From NCBI GenBank assembly GCA_951799445.1, contig OX637294.1:23089452-23153451 (forward strand): DNA of 64,000 bases. The letters are read 5' to 3'. The notes beneath the pieces are model-generated. The model was not told the origin of the DNA. It saw only the letters and a list, made by a program, of their open reading frames with translations, and did not search any database. Below, in pieces: positions 47,626-57,945 of this stretch. How positions within the stretch are numbered: the stretch's first letter is position 1; each line of letters starts with the position of its first letter. Origin of the DNA: Pseudisothecium myosuroides (taxonomy: Eukaryota; Streptophyta; Bryopsida; Hypnales; Lembophyllaceae). The translations under genes and the position numbers were made by a program.

Positions 47626-50600
47626 GTGATAGTGGATTGGGGATACAAAGAGTTTGTTATTGGAAACCCTAGTGTCCGGATTCCCTGGAAGAAGGAGATT
47701 CATCAAGGAGAGACAAGTGAATCTGATGGATATACTACAGATTGGTCGGAACCAGAAAACTCTTTCGCTTCTGCCTATCTTGTAGAGGAGTTTGAAGGAA
47801 TGACTGAAATGGATTTCCAGTTTCCAGATCCAGTTGTGGAGTTGTGTCCACCGGACGAGGGAGAAGCTGCAGTTCCGGTTCAGAATTCTGTTTCCGGTCA
47901 ACCGGAAGATCGATCACTTGGAGAGGCAAATGTTCCATTGACGAAAGAATGGATAAAAAGACAAATCATCGATGGCAATATGATGTCTGTGGGATTGAGT
48001 AAAGACAAATCAGATGTTCCATGGAGCGAGATCCAAGTCCAATCCGAAGAACAGGAACCGGATCAGATCAAGAATATTGTCAACCCTGCGGATTATGAGA
48101 AAGTAGAAGTGGAGACCGGAAGATCATTTTACATGGGGAAGCATTTGAGTAGAGCTGAGAAGAGGAGTTATGCTAGATTGTTAAAGAAATATGAAGACGT
48201 GTTTGCCTGGAAGACTTCAGATCTTGGTGGAATCCCACCAAAATTGGGAGAACATCATATCGATCTGATGGATGGAGCTGTTCCGGTTAGGCAACGTCAG
48301 TACCGGCTTAACCCTAAATACTCGCTTATGGTGAAAGAAGAAATCAACAGGCTGTTGGAAGCTAGATTTATCTATCTGGTTAACAACTCAAAATGGGTCT
48401 CACCGATTGTGATTGTTCCAAAGAAGGTTGGAGCAGATGGGAGAGTGAAGATCCGGGTATGCCAAGATTTCCGGAAGTTGAATGCAGCCACCAAGAAGGA
48501 TTATTTTCCATTACCCTTCACGGACATAATCCTGGATCATGTATCCGGTCAGGAGTGCTACAGCTTCTTGGATGTTTTTTCAGGATACAATCAAGTCTTT
48601 ATTAGACTTGCGGATCAGTTGAAGACAACGTTTACCACGGAGTGGGGGACCTTTGCCTTCAACCGGATGCCGTTCGGGTTGTGTAATGCACCTGGAACCT
48701 TCCAAAGGCTTATGATGGACATCTTTCGGGATTTTCTTAGGCATTTTCTGGAAGTGTTTATTGATGACTTTGTAGTGTTCAGCAACAAAGACAACCACCT
48801 GGAGTTTCTGGAGAAGACATTCATCCGATGCAAGGAAACCGGATTGAAACTACATCCGGGTAAGTGTTTCTTGGGAATGCAATCCGGTATTCTTCTTGGT
48901 CATGTTGTGAGCCAGAGAGGATTAGAAGTGGACATTGATAAAGTCAAGGCTATTTTAGCCTTAGTTGCACCTACTAGTGTGAGAGAAATCCGTGGATTTC
49001 TAGGATGTGTAGGTTACTATAGGAGATTCATTGAAGGTTATGCCAAATTGGCTATTTCCTTGACTGAACTCCTGAAGAAGGAAGAGGAATTCATCTGGAC
49101 TGAGGAAAGACAGCATGCCTTTGAGGAATTAAAGAGTAGATTGGTAAAGGCTCCGGTCTTGTCTCCACCGGATTGGACCCGAGAATTCCATGTAACCCTA
49201 GACGCATCCGGTTGGTGTCTTGGAGCAATTCTTTGGCAGTTGGACGGTAAGAACGAATGTCCTATTTACTATGCAAGTAGGCAGATGAGTCCAGCTGAGA
49301 GGAATTACACAACGACTGAGAAGGAGGCTCTAGCCGTTGTTTATGCGTGTAAGAAGTTCCGGCATTATTTGCTCGGATACCGGATCATTTTCCATATGGA
49401 TCATGACTCCTTAAAGTATCTAGTAAATAAGCCGGATTTGTCAGGAAGGCTAGCTAGGTGGATACTACTACTACAAGAGTTCAATTACGAGGTGGTAGTA
49501 AAACCGGGTAAAGCAAATGCAAACGCGGATTTTCTTGCCCGACAGAGAGGACCGAAAGCAGTAGGGGATATATCTGTAAACTTTCCGGACGAGTTCTTTG
49601 ACGAAGGTATGAAGGAACCGGAAGCAGGAACAACGTTTGTAAAGGAAGTGGCTGTCTTCCACATTGAAGGTGATGCACCTTTTGAATTCAAGGATATCAT
49701 TGACTACCTAGTGGATCAAAGGTATCTGGATGAATTCTCCCTTGAAGAGAAGATCGTGTTTCAACACAAAGTGGCCCCTTACACTTTGATCCATGGTATT
49801 CTATTCAAGATGGGAGCAGATGACCAGCTGAGGAGATGTTTAGAGAAGAAGGAACGCAAGCAAGTCATGCGAGCACTCCACTTTGGACCCTCAGGAGGAC
49901 ACTTTGCTGCCATCACGACTGTCAACTGGATCCGGTCCGCCGGTTACTGGTGGCCGTCCATGATTCGGGATGTGAAGTCATTTGTGGGAAGCTGTGATCA
50001 ATGCCAACGATCAGGTGCACCCTCATTCCGAAATCATTGGCCTCTTACCCCAATCATGCCCCTTGCTCCTTTTGAGAAGTGGGGCATTGATTTTATTGGT
50101 CCCATTAGTCCGGTTACTAGCCGGAGGATGAAATATATAATTTTGGCCATAGATTATGCGACCAAGTGGGTAGAAGCAAAGGCAACAAGGAAGAACGATG
50201 CTTCAGCAGCAGTTTCTTTTTTATTTGAAGAGATCATGATGCGTTTTGGTCACCCATTGGAGTTGGTAAGTGATCAAGGCACCCATTTTCTGAATGATGT
50301 CATCCAAAACATCACTTCAACTTACATGATCAAGCACCGGAAGACGACTCCATACAATCCAAAGGCTAATGGGTTGACGGAGTGGGCCAACGGGATCATT
50401 GGACGGATCTTCAACAAAATGGTTTCAGCTCATAAGACGGATTGGGACCGGAAGTTACCTTCCGCTGTCCATGCGTACAATACATCGGAAAAATCAACCA
50501 TGGGGAGAAGTCCTTTTTATTTAGTTTTTGGGCAGACGGCATTGCACAAGATCGAGATGGAGATTGAGACGTTGAGAATTATGACTTCTAGGAGAGGAGA

Positions 50601-50991
50601 TCAAGATCAGGAACCGGATATTAGGTTCCGGTTATTAGCAATCGAAGACTTGGAAGAAGCTCGGGGAGATGCAATGGAGCAGACCATAGCTGTGCAACTT
50701 AAGAGGAAGAAAGATTTTGATGCAAGGCTGCCAAAGAACCATGGTGTCAAGGAAGGAGGATTGGTGTTGCTCTATGATAATCGACATGAAGACTTTCCAA
50801 GTAAGTTGCACACTAGATGGATGGGACCATACAAAGTAAGTCAAGTATTTCCGAATGGTTCCCTTCAACTTGAAGATCTTCAAGGAGATTGGCTTGACAC
50901 TAGAGTCAATGGATCTAGAGTAAAACGTTATCAACCGGAATCATTTTCAGAATCGGATTCAGATCCGGGAGAAGGTGATCTCCAGTACTAA
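47626..50991 (+). CDS. pol: Ty3/gypsy Pol polyprotein (RT-RNase H-integrase), 5'-truncated
   Basis: A single open frame of 1,121 codons with no internal stop or shift, so it may be fairly young. It begins at a GTG just after a stop and opens with VDWGYKEFVIGNP, which looks like the tail of the aspartic protease; gag and most of the protease are missing. Reverse transcriptase spans about residues 210-420: VPKKV, the CQDFRKLN and FPLPF motifs, FLDVFSGYNQ, FGLCNAPGTFQRLM and the catalytic FIDD at 378-381. RNase H follows (about 525-640; VTLDASGWCLGAIL, TEKEALAVVYACKKFRHYLLG). Integrase has a HHCC finger (about 750-800, ending CDQC) and D822, D883 and E919 with 35 residues between the last two, followed by a GPY module (RWMGPYKV). 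There is no chromodomain. RT motifs place it nearer the Athila/Tat side than the chromoviruses; that placement is inference. Confidence 0.93.
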   Translation: MIVDWGYKEFVIGNPSVRIPWKKEIHQGETSESDGYTTDWSEPENSFASAYLVEEFEGMTEMDFQFPDPVVELCPPDEGEAAVPVQNSVSGQPEDRSLGEANVPLTKEWIKRQIIDGNMMSVGLSKDKSDVPWSEIQVQSEEQEPDQIKNIVNPADYEKVEVETGRSFYMGKHLSRAEKRSYARLLKKYEDVFAWKTSDLGGIPPKLGEHHIDLMDGAVPVRQRQYRLNPKYSLMVKEEINRLLEARFIYLVNNSKWVSPIVIVPKKVGADGRVKIRVCQDFRKLNAATKKDYFPLPFTDIILDHVSGQECYSFLDVFSGYNQVFIRLADQLKTTFTTEWGTFAFNRMPFGLCNAPGTFQRLMMDIFRDFLRHFLEVFIDDFVVFSNKDNHLEFLEKTFIRCKETGLKLHPGKCFLGMQSGILLGHVVSQRGLEVDIDKVKAILALVAPTSVREIRGFLGCVGYYRRFIEGYAKLAISLTELLKKEEEFIWTEERQHAFEELKSRLVKAPVLSPPDWTREFHVTLDASGWCLGAILWQLDGKNECPIYYASRQMSPAERNYTTTEKEALAVVYACKKFRHYLLGYRIIFHMDHDSLKYLVNKPDLSGRLARWILLLQEFNYEVVVKPGKANANADFLARQRGPKAVGDISVNFPDEFFDEGMKEPEAGTTFVKEVAVFHIEGDAPFEFKDIIDYLVDQRYLDEFSLEEKIVFQHKVAPYTLIHGILFKMGADDQLRRCLEKKERKQVMRALHFGPSGGHFAAITTVNWIRSAGYWWPSMIRDVKSFVGSCDQCQRSGAPSFRNHWPLTPIMPLAPFEKWGIDFIGPISPVTSRRMKYIILAIDYATKWVEAKATRKNDASAAVSFLFEEIMMRFGHPLELVSDQGTHFLNDVIQNITSTYMIKHRKTTPYNPKANGLTEWANGIIGRIFNKMVSAHKTDWDRKLPSAVHAYNTSEKSTMGRSPFYLVFGQTALHKIEMEIETLRIMTSRRGDQDQEPDIRFRLLAIEDLEEARGDAMEQTIAVQLKRKKDFDARLPKNHGVKEGGLVLLYDNRHEDFPSKLHTRWMGPYKVSQVFPNGSLQLEDLQGDWLDTRVNGSRVKRYQPESFSESDSDPGEGDLQY

Positions 50992-51039
50992 TAGGATCAG
51001 TTATAGCTGATCCGGTTAGGTGTTCACGGGGACGCTCAC

Positions 51040-51661
51040 ATATAGGAATGGGGTGATGTCGGAGCCTAGAACTCCAAATTCTATTATTTTGTAATGGAAT
51101 TAGGTTAAAGATATTTTATTTCCAATTTTTTTCGTTGTTTTATAGGATTAGGTACATATTTTAGTATAGTTTTAGATTAGTAACCATCGGATCTTCCAAA
51201 AGAGATAAAATGGTTAAGACGGATCTTAGTTGTTCTTGTCTTGAACCGGAAACCGGAAATCTAGGTCGGATCCTAACCGGGATTCCAGGAGTTTGGGAAC
51301 GGAAACCGGGGCCAACAGTCACTAACGGGAAAACTAAAGAGCCGCTGAACGAAAATCATTTTCCGGTGTGGACGGGAACGGATAGTTCCAACGGCGGGGG
51401 AACCGGACAGTTAGGAGAGAAGTAGGGGTCAAGTAGAAGCCTCCGCATTCTATCTTTTCATTCTGGTGTTTTCCGGTTAAGAGTGAATGTTTGCAATAGA
51501 GTTTGGAGCTCAAAGCTTGGAGGAGTGCAAGTTTGAGATTTCGATTCCGGTTAAGCGGTTGTGAGGCTGATTGTTGTTGTGGGAGAGAGCAAGTAGTGCA
51601 CAATTGTTTAGGGCAGGAAGAGCTCAGGGTTTGTAGTCGATCCAAGTTGTTGGTTAGAGTC
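51040..51661 (+). other. Polypurine tract and probable LTR or leader after pol
   Basis: About 50 bases after the pol stop comes 'aggaatggggtga', a polypurine-tract-like run, directly followed by TGTCGGAGCC at 51056-51065, a typical LTR start. If that is right, an LTR of about 0.5-0.6 kb occupies this space and runs into the leader of the next gag-like ORF at 51662. I found no second copy of this LTR start in the window and no clear primer-binding site, so the LTR end is undefined. CCGG-rich sequence with a diverged relative at 52.55-52.75 kb supports a leader role. Confidence 0.45.
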
Positions 51662-51901
51662 ATGGTGAAGGCTGAAGCGAGTGAGGAGTCACCTTCATTC
51701 AAGCTCCGGTCAGTGGTACCCGAACTGCCAAAGAATGTCAAGGAGATGGCGTTCTTGAGGGAGGATCTGAAGGGACTAGGTTGTGATGGATTCCTACGGA
51801 GGCCATGGAACCTGAAGAACAAGTCGATGGTGGAGGAGCTGCTCAAGAAGCAGTCGAGTGAATGGCACCATACGATCCGGTCGTTGCCAGCCTGTGAGCG
51901 C

Positions 51902-52931
51902 TTGTTTACCCACCCTTGGTAAAGAAGCGAGCACAACCAGGCTCTCGGTTAAACAACCGTTCTGACTCGATCTATGGGTGTCTAGCGCCAATCCATTGTG
52001 CCTTCCAAGCAATGGATCTTTTCTATGCTCCTATGACTCGCTAATTTGGGTAATGAAGAACAAAACAAAATCCTAATTGGAATTGCTATAACTGCTAAGT
52101 TTGAATCAAAGCCTAAGAGGGCTTGGTGGTTTAGGAGAAGAGTTGATCTTAGTCTAAGCTTATCTATCCTAAACAAAAGAGTACCTCATGCCATTTCTAA
52201 AAGTATAAAGCTCGTTTGATTTGGACTCTCTTAGAGAGAGTTATGGACAAATGAAGTTTGACCGCTACTCGGTCCCTCAAACTTCATCCATGCTTTTCTA
52301 TGGACTCCGGATTTCGATTTGACTTGGGATTTGGGCTATGGGCCTGACCCCCTAAGGTTAACCTAATTACCAAGTCTTGGCTCAAATGGATGAAATCTTC
52401 TAGGGTTCATCCATTACTTGCCCCGAACTTCATCCTTCCCTAACTGCTTTGGATTTAGGTTGTGGGAGCACGAAAACTCATAAGGGAGAGATGTAGCTTA
52501 AAAATAGGGTAGGAGTTAGTCAAAAATTTCAAAATTTTGGTAGGAAGAAGGAAATTAGATCCGGAAACAGATAGATTCCGGATAGTTAGAATCCGAGGTT
52601 TCAGATCCTGTAAACCGGATTCTTTCGAGAGCAGGAACGGATCTTAAATCCGAGTTAGGTCGGATCGGAACGAGCTACAGAATAGGTATCTGACCTATGC
52701 TGCTAGGGAACCGTTACGGGAACGGACCTGTTTCCGTTCGCTAAGGGGAACGGTCGGCAGCTTGACTAGTACTTAAACCCTCGCCAGACCTAATCTTCCT
52801 CATTCTTCACTTTGCTGATTGTCTTGCGCACTTAGCTGAGAGAAAGAGTGGTGAGTTAGAGATCGCGACAAGGAGAGACGGGTGAGGTCGGTGCCGATTG
52901 CACCGGATTTAGTAGTCGATGTCGGTGAACT
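51902..52931 (+). other. 5' region of the nested element
   Basis: No coding frame. It contains a perfect-stem hairpin at about 52252-52290 (arms ATGAAGTTTGA and TCAAACTTCAT around CCG/CGG), a CCGGAT-rich stretch at 52560-52750, and 'gactagtacttaaaccctcg' at about 52764, a possible TATA-like start region before the ORF. This fits an LTR plus leader. Confidence 0.4.
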
Positions 52932-54832
52932 ATGGTAGAGTCCAGCAAACCGGTAGCGCGCCGACCTTCTGTCACAGCTCGGATAGTTAGACCGGTTATT
53001 CCCACCGACCCAACGCACCGGAAGGAATTAGAGACAGATCTGACTCGGATGGGGTGCGTAGGTTTGATCCACCGACCGTGGAATGTTAAGGACACGGAGA
53101 TGCTGGAGCAGCTGATCTCAGGGGTCCCAAATCAGTTCGAGTTGACTGTGAGAGGCCAACCCGGAGCATGGACGGCGGATGTATGGGCTGACGTATACGG
53201 GTTTGAGATGAACGGGTCCGGCTTAGGTTCTCGGGTAGAGACTTACGGGATTGGGAAGTTCCGTAATCCGGTTACCACTAAGGACGGATACCCCGTGAGT
53301 GACTGTAAGGACGCTAGGCAGAAACGGGCGTTGGAATTTTTGATTCCGATTATGTATCCGGAAAAGCCCACCCGAGTTACGGTTACGGTGGCCAACACTA
53401 TCTTTGGGGCTTTAGAAGATAAGGTAGTCCACTGGGGGAAAGTCCTAGCCAGTATAGTCAAGAAACTGGTATCGCACGTAGGGAAGGGGAAGCCGAGTCT
53501 TCTCAGTCCGTACCTATTTCACCTATACCACCATCAGGAGGTGCTGACTAGTGAAGAGGTGGTGATCTACAACACCGGATTGGAAATCGTGAAGTACGGT
53601 CTCACGCACGAAATTCCACCGGATACTCCAATCGAAGGAGAGGAGGAGGAAGAAGAAGAAGACGACGACGAGGAAGAAGAACCGCAGCAGCAGGACCTGG
53701 TCGACAAACGGGAGAAGAGAAGGAAGTCAACCAATCCGAACTCGAGTGTGGAACAGTTGACTCCGGAAAAAGGAGAGCCGAGTCAACCCCCGGAACCGGA
53801 AATGCAGTCGGACTTCTTCGACGCCGGAACGCAGTGGATGGAGGAGGCCAAGCACATGTATTTCGGGATGTCAGACATGATCCTGGGGATTGCTATGGAG
53901 CTGAAGGTAGAGCCGGAAGATATCATAAATCAAATCCGGAAACTACCGAGCCCGGATCTGCTTCGTGAGAAGGACGAGCGGATCAAGAGCTTGGAGAAGG
54001 AAAGGGATGACCTGTTATGTCGGGTGAACCAGGCGGAGACGGAGGCCGCAGTTGCACGGCAGAAGGAGGCGGAAGCTCTCCAACTCGTCCACAATTTGAC
54101 CGCGTTGGTGGAGTAGCCCGCGGAAGCTATTGTCAAATCCCGACTCTTCAGCAATCAGTTGAGTGGAATAGGCCACTTATCCGGGTCCAAGGTAGTAACG
54201 ATCTTGGTGGACTTCCAGGCCCGGATGGAAGGTATTCTGAAGGAGATGGTGCAACTGTTGGGGCACCTTGACCCGAACAAGCCCTTGGACTTCATCCACT
54301 TTCTGGAGCTGCCCAACGTCGACTTGTTGAAGACGCCCCAGAAGCCGGGGTCAGGGATCGGTCTACCGGCATCCCCAAGACCTACTCCAGGTCAGGCACG
54401 GACCCAGACGAAGACCACTAAGTTCGGCCGGACGAGGAGTGTCCGGTCGATTCCGGTAGTAGCGGGGAGTTCCGTTCCGGCATCCGGAACATCCGTCCGG
54501 AGCGATTTAATCCAACGGATGGGGGCCTTGGCAAACCCGCTCGGACCAATCCGGTGGACTTTATTCATATGCAGAAGGCATCGCCCAAGAGGAATACAAC
54601 ACCGATTCAGCTGGACGATTCGCCAGAAAGAGAGACCAGAGTGGAGATGATCCAGGAGTTCGAGAAGGGGGAATTCACTTCCGGGGACGAGACGGCTTCG
54701 GATGACGACCTGCCGCCGATCAAGCGGAAGATTCCGACCCAGGTTGCAACGAAGTCCACTCCACCGAAAGGAAGCAGGAAACCACCTGCAGGGCCGAGTA
54801 GCAGCGCGAAGAAATCAAAGCGGGGAAAGTAG
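52932..54832 (+). pseudogene. Gag-like ORF 2 in the nested element
   Basis: The ATG at 52932 opens a frame of 394 codons ending in TAG at 54114. The same frame continues after that stop (54117-54555), and a shift near 54.55 kb joins the final frame ending at 54832. The full-length counterpart, ORF 1, aligns through all three pieces, so both breaks are damage, unless the UAG is read through. The first 250 residues are the conserved domain: RRP, RPWNVKD, TADVWADVYGFE, FRNPVTTKDGYPVSDCKDAR, ANTIFGAL and LSPYLFHLYHHQE. Next come a run of about 20 acidic residues (around 53640-53680), a coiled coil near 53950-54110 (many E, K and R) and a basic Ser/Lys/Pro tail ending KKSKRGK. It lacks a CCHC knuckle, protease and pol. 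It resembles proteins found with plant Athila/Tat-like elements, but I cannot name the family. Confidence 0.7.
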
Positions 54833-57285
54833 TTAGTATGTTTGCAGTTTTAGGATTTTTAATCTGGAGCGGATTTTCCGTGCGTGGGGCCCGGTTCCGG
54901 ATTCTTAGGAAGTAGTTGACTTTGAACTTTCCGGATATTACGGTTGGTTACTAATTGGTCACCTGGATTTTCAGGTGTTCTTTTTTTGGCTTTTTGTTTG
55001 GGCTTTTTAAGTGAAGGGCAGCTTGTTGCCCTTTCATTCCAGCCTTGCCCATTTTGTGTGAATTAGTTTATGTTCATACTTTCTTTTCTCTAATCTGAGC
55101 CACTAAGTGGACATTTGGATTTCTGGCTATGTGTGCGTTTTCTTGAGTCGTTTATGAATGGTGAAAATGTGAGAGAGGGCGGATGAGGGGGAATCCGGGT
55201 TGAGACTTAGTTGGACCTAATTTGAGCGAGTAAGTTTGTGAGGAAACTTTACTAGACTTGTGAGTAAGGACTTGCGCGTGGTACCTTTAAATTGCCGTAA
55301 CGGTGATCCGATTCTAAGGAGTGGTGCGGATGCAAGTCCGGAATCCAGGGAGGATTCCGAGCGGAGATAAGCGACCGCCAGCGGAAAATCCCCACTCACC
55401 GGAAGGTCTGCCAACCATAGGATCAGTCTGGTAGATAGATGCACGAATCTCTTTCAGTTCCGGCTGCCTTGATCTGTCATTGTAGTAAAAGTGGAAGGAT
55501 GCAATTCTGAGTGACTTGTTTTCCGGGCAAGCTACCCGGGGAATTGTGAGGGTTATTACTTTCTCTATTCTACAATAAAAACTTGGTTAGGATTGTTTTG
55601 TGTAGAGAAACAGATGTCTATGAGTGGTACGTTCCTACCCCTCTAAAGATCAAATGCGGACACCCTGAGGGTAAAACAGGGGAATAGAAAACCAGTGGAA
55701 GTTACGAAGTGAGACCCGAAATCCGGATCAAACCGGAAATCGAAAAGGGATAGATCCGGATTGGAATCCGGAAGACTATTGTGTCGGAAATAGGAAAAGA
55801 AAGAGGTGTTGCTTGGGGTTTTGTTGTTTTGGTTACAACCCGGATACTCCTTAGCTTACTGAAACATACTAGAATCTCCTGGGACGATATTTCGTGTTAT
55901 CTTATCATCTTTTTGATGTTAAGGATACTTACGCCTAGATTGCGCGTACGGCATAGGTCTTCCCTTAAGTTGGGTTTAGTTTTGAATTACCTAAAGCTTG
56001 GCTTAAGAGGTTCTAAATTTATAATTATTTTAACTTAATCTTAAAAGTTCCTAATCCGCCTTCTAACCTTGCTTAAGGATTTTAAGTGTGGTCACTAATA
56101 TACTAATCTTAAGAACTTAAGACTGGCTCCAAAGAGATCTTGATTTTAGCTTTCTAATTTGACTAATCACATTAGATTTGGGGTTTCCTATCAAGAGTTA
56201 TCCATGGATGAAGTTTGACCGCTAATCGGTCCTTCAAACTTCATCCGCTAATTATGGCTAGCCCTAATTCCAAAACTAACTTCTAATTTCACATTTGGGT
56301 TCCTAATCACTTTATCTTTTCAAATACTATTCCTTGTTCCTCTTGGATGAATTTTGCTAAGGTTCATCCAACATGACTCCTTAACTTCATTTACTCATAA
56401 CTTCTTTGTTTTGGCTCGGATTTGGACGTGTTTTAGGTTTTTGGAAACCCCTAGACCCCTTCTTTTTTCTTCCTAACGTAAATTTGACCTGCCCTATGGT
56501 CTATGCTACTCTAGCTCTCGGCCTTCTTCTAATTAAGACGAATTTTAACAAGAAAGAGTGGGGTTTTGAGGGGCCCACCTCATATTGGAGGTCTTGGATC
56601 AACCGGTCAAGGTTCCCCCCCTCGGCCTTGTCCCTCCTTCTTGGATTCTTGGCTCCTTGAGTGATTCTTGAATTGGAGAAGATTTTGGAACGAAGTGGTA
56701 GATGCGGTGGAATTTCTTTCTCTTCCTTCTTTCCACCCCTTCTTACACCAATCGACTTTGTCTTCCCAAGTTCTTACACGTTGACTTCGCTCTTACACCT
56801 CTTACACCTTGACCTTCCCAAGTGCTTATGTGGTTGACCTTTCTCTTACACCCCAAGTGCACGCTCTTTTTTACTCTTACGCTCACTCTTTTAGTGATCC
56901 AAATTTGTTAGTTGAGATTTCCCTAATCCATCCACTAGCATGCTCTCTCCTATTTCATCTCCTTCTTTGCTTGTGATGCTCAAGGTTTTTGGTCATGGTA
57001 TGTGGAAAGCTTGGGTGAGTTGTGCGTGGAGTGATTGTGTGAGTTTTTGCAGGTTGTTTGTGTGTTTCAATGACAATTTCTACTACAACACGTACCCCCT
57101 AATCTACTTTCCCCATTTTCCTCCTTCCACTTTGAAGATATCCCTATTTCTACTATCATAATTTCCTATTTAGTCTTCCTCTTTTTTTTTCTCCTACTTC
57201 TACTATCCTAATTTCCTTTCCTAATTATCCTGTCTAATCAACCAGAAATACCAAAAAAAAGGAACAACCAGACCAAAGGACCGAT
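54833..57285 (+). other. 3' non-coding part of the nested element
   Basis: No credible ORF. It includes the second copy of the hairpin motif (arms GGATGAAGTTTGA and TCAAACTTCATCC at about 56207-56249), followed as in the first copy by 'ggttcatccaac...aacttcat'. A T/C-rich zone with repeated 'cttacacc' lies at 56740-56870. Confidence 0.4.
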
Positions 57286-57580
57286 TTGGCCCAAGGGAGT
57301 CGGGAGTCCAGTTGCTGCCGGGGAGTCGGAAGTCCAGCTGCTGCCGGGGTCGGGAGTCCAGCTGCCAAGGGAGTCGGGATCCGGGTCTCACCGAGGATCG
57401 GGGTCCAGCTGCCGGGGTCGGGAGTCCAGCTACCGGGGGAGTCGGGGTCCAGGGTCTTGCCAAGGGTCGGGAGTCTGGGTTTTGCCGGAAAGTCTGGGTC
57501 CAGGGGCTGCCGGGGGAGTCGGGAGTCCAGAGGCGCTGGGGTCGGAGTCCAGCTGCTTGCCGAGGAGCCGGGGAGTCGGG
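57286..57580. repeat. GC-rich minisatellite
   Basis: Imperfect repetition of 'gggagtcgggagtccagctg' and 'ccgggg', about 12 units of 20-30 bp. Open frames of about 80-110 codons on both strands here come from the repeat and are not genes. Confidence 0.75.
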
Positions 57581-57789
57581 AGTTTATGATAATTTCATTT
57601 AATTCTAAATCCTAACCTAGTTTACTCCCGGGGGGTGGGGGTATGATAATGTTTTTACCAAATCCTAAGCCTAACTTAGTCTACCCCTAAGGGAGAGTTT
57701 ACCCTTTCGTGGAACCTATTTCTTGGAAGCTAAACTTTGAGAGTTTCCAAGCTTGTCTTGGAAACTAAACTTTGAACCGAGTTCTCTGC

Positions 57790-57945
57790 TGAGATCAAAG
57801 CTTCGCCGTCGAGTTGGATTTAACACCAACTCTAGGATTTCTTCCTACCCGTAGGTTCAAAGCTTCGCCGTATGGCGGGTTTTTTTTAACACGCATTTTA
57901 GGACTAGGGGGGGTTAATAGTCAAAGCTTCGCCGTCAACAAGGAG
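57790..57945. repeat. Three copies of a 'TCAAAGCTTCGCCGT' motif
   Basis: The 15-base motif occurs exactly at about 57795, 57858 and 57920, each followed by a different G/T-rich run. Spacing is roughly 63 bp. The first two copies also share a downstream 'taacac'. Confidence 0.6.

Noticed and set aside
51056..51661. Fully delimited LTR
   Set aside because: The TGTCGGAGCC start is convincing, but no second copy, 3' CA end or primer-binding site could be fixed by eye, so I list it only as a probable LTR or leader.
57221..57615. Gly/Ser/Arg-rich ORFs of 80-109 codons
   Set aside because: Generated by the GC-rich minisatellite; equally open on both strands.
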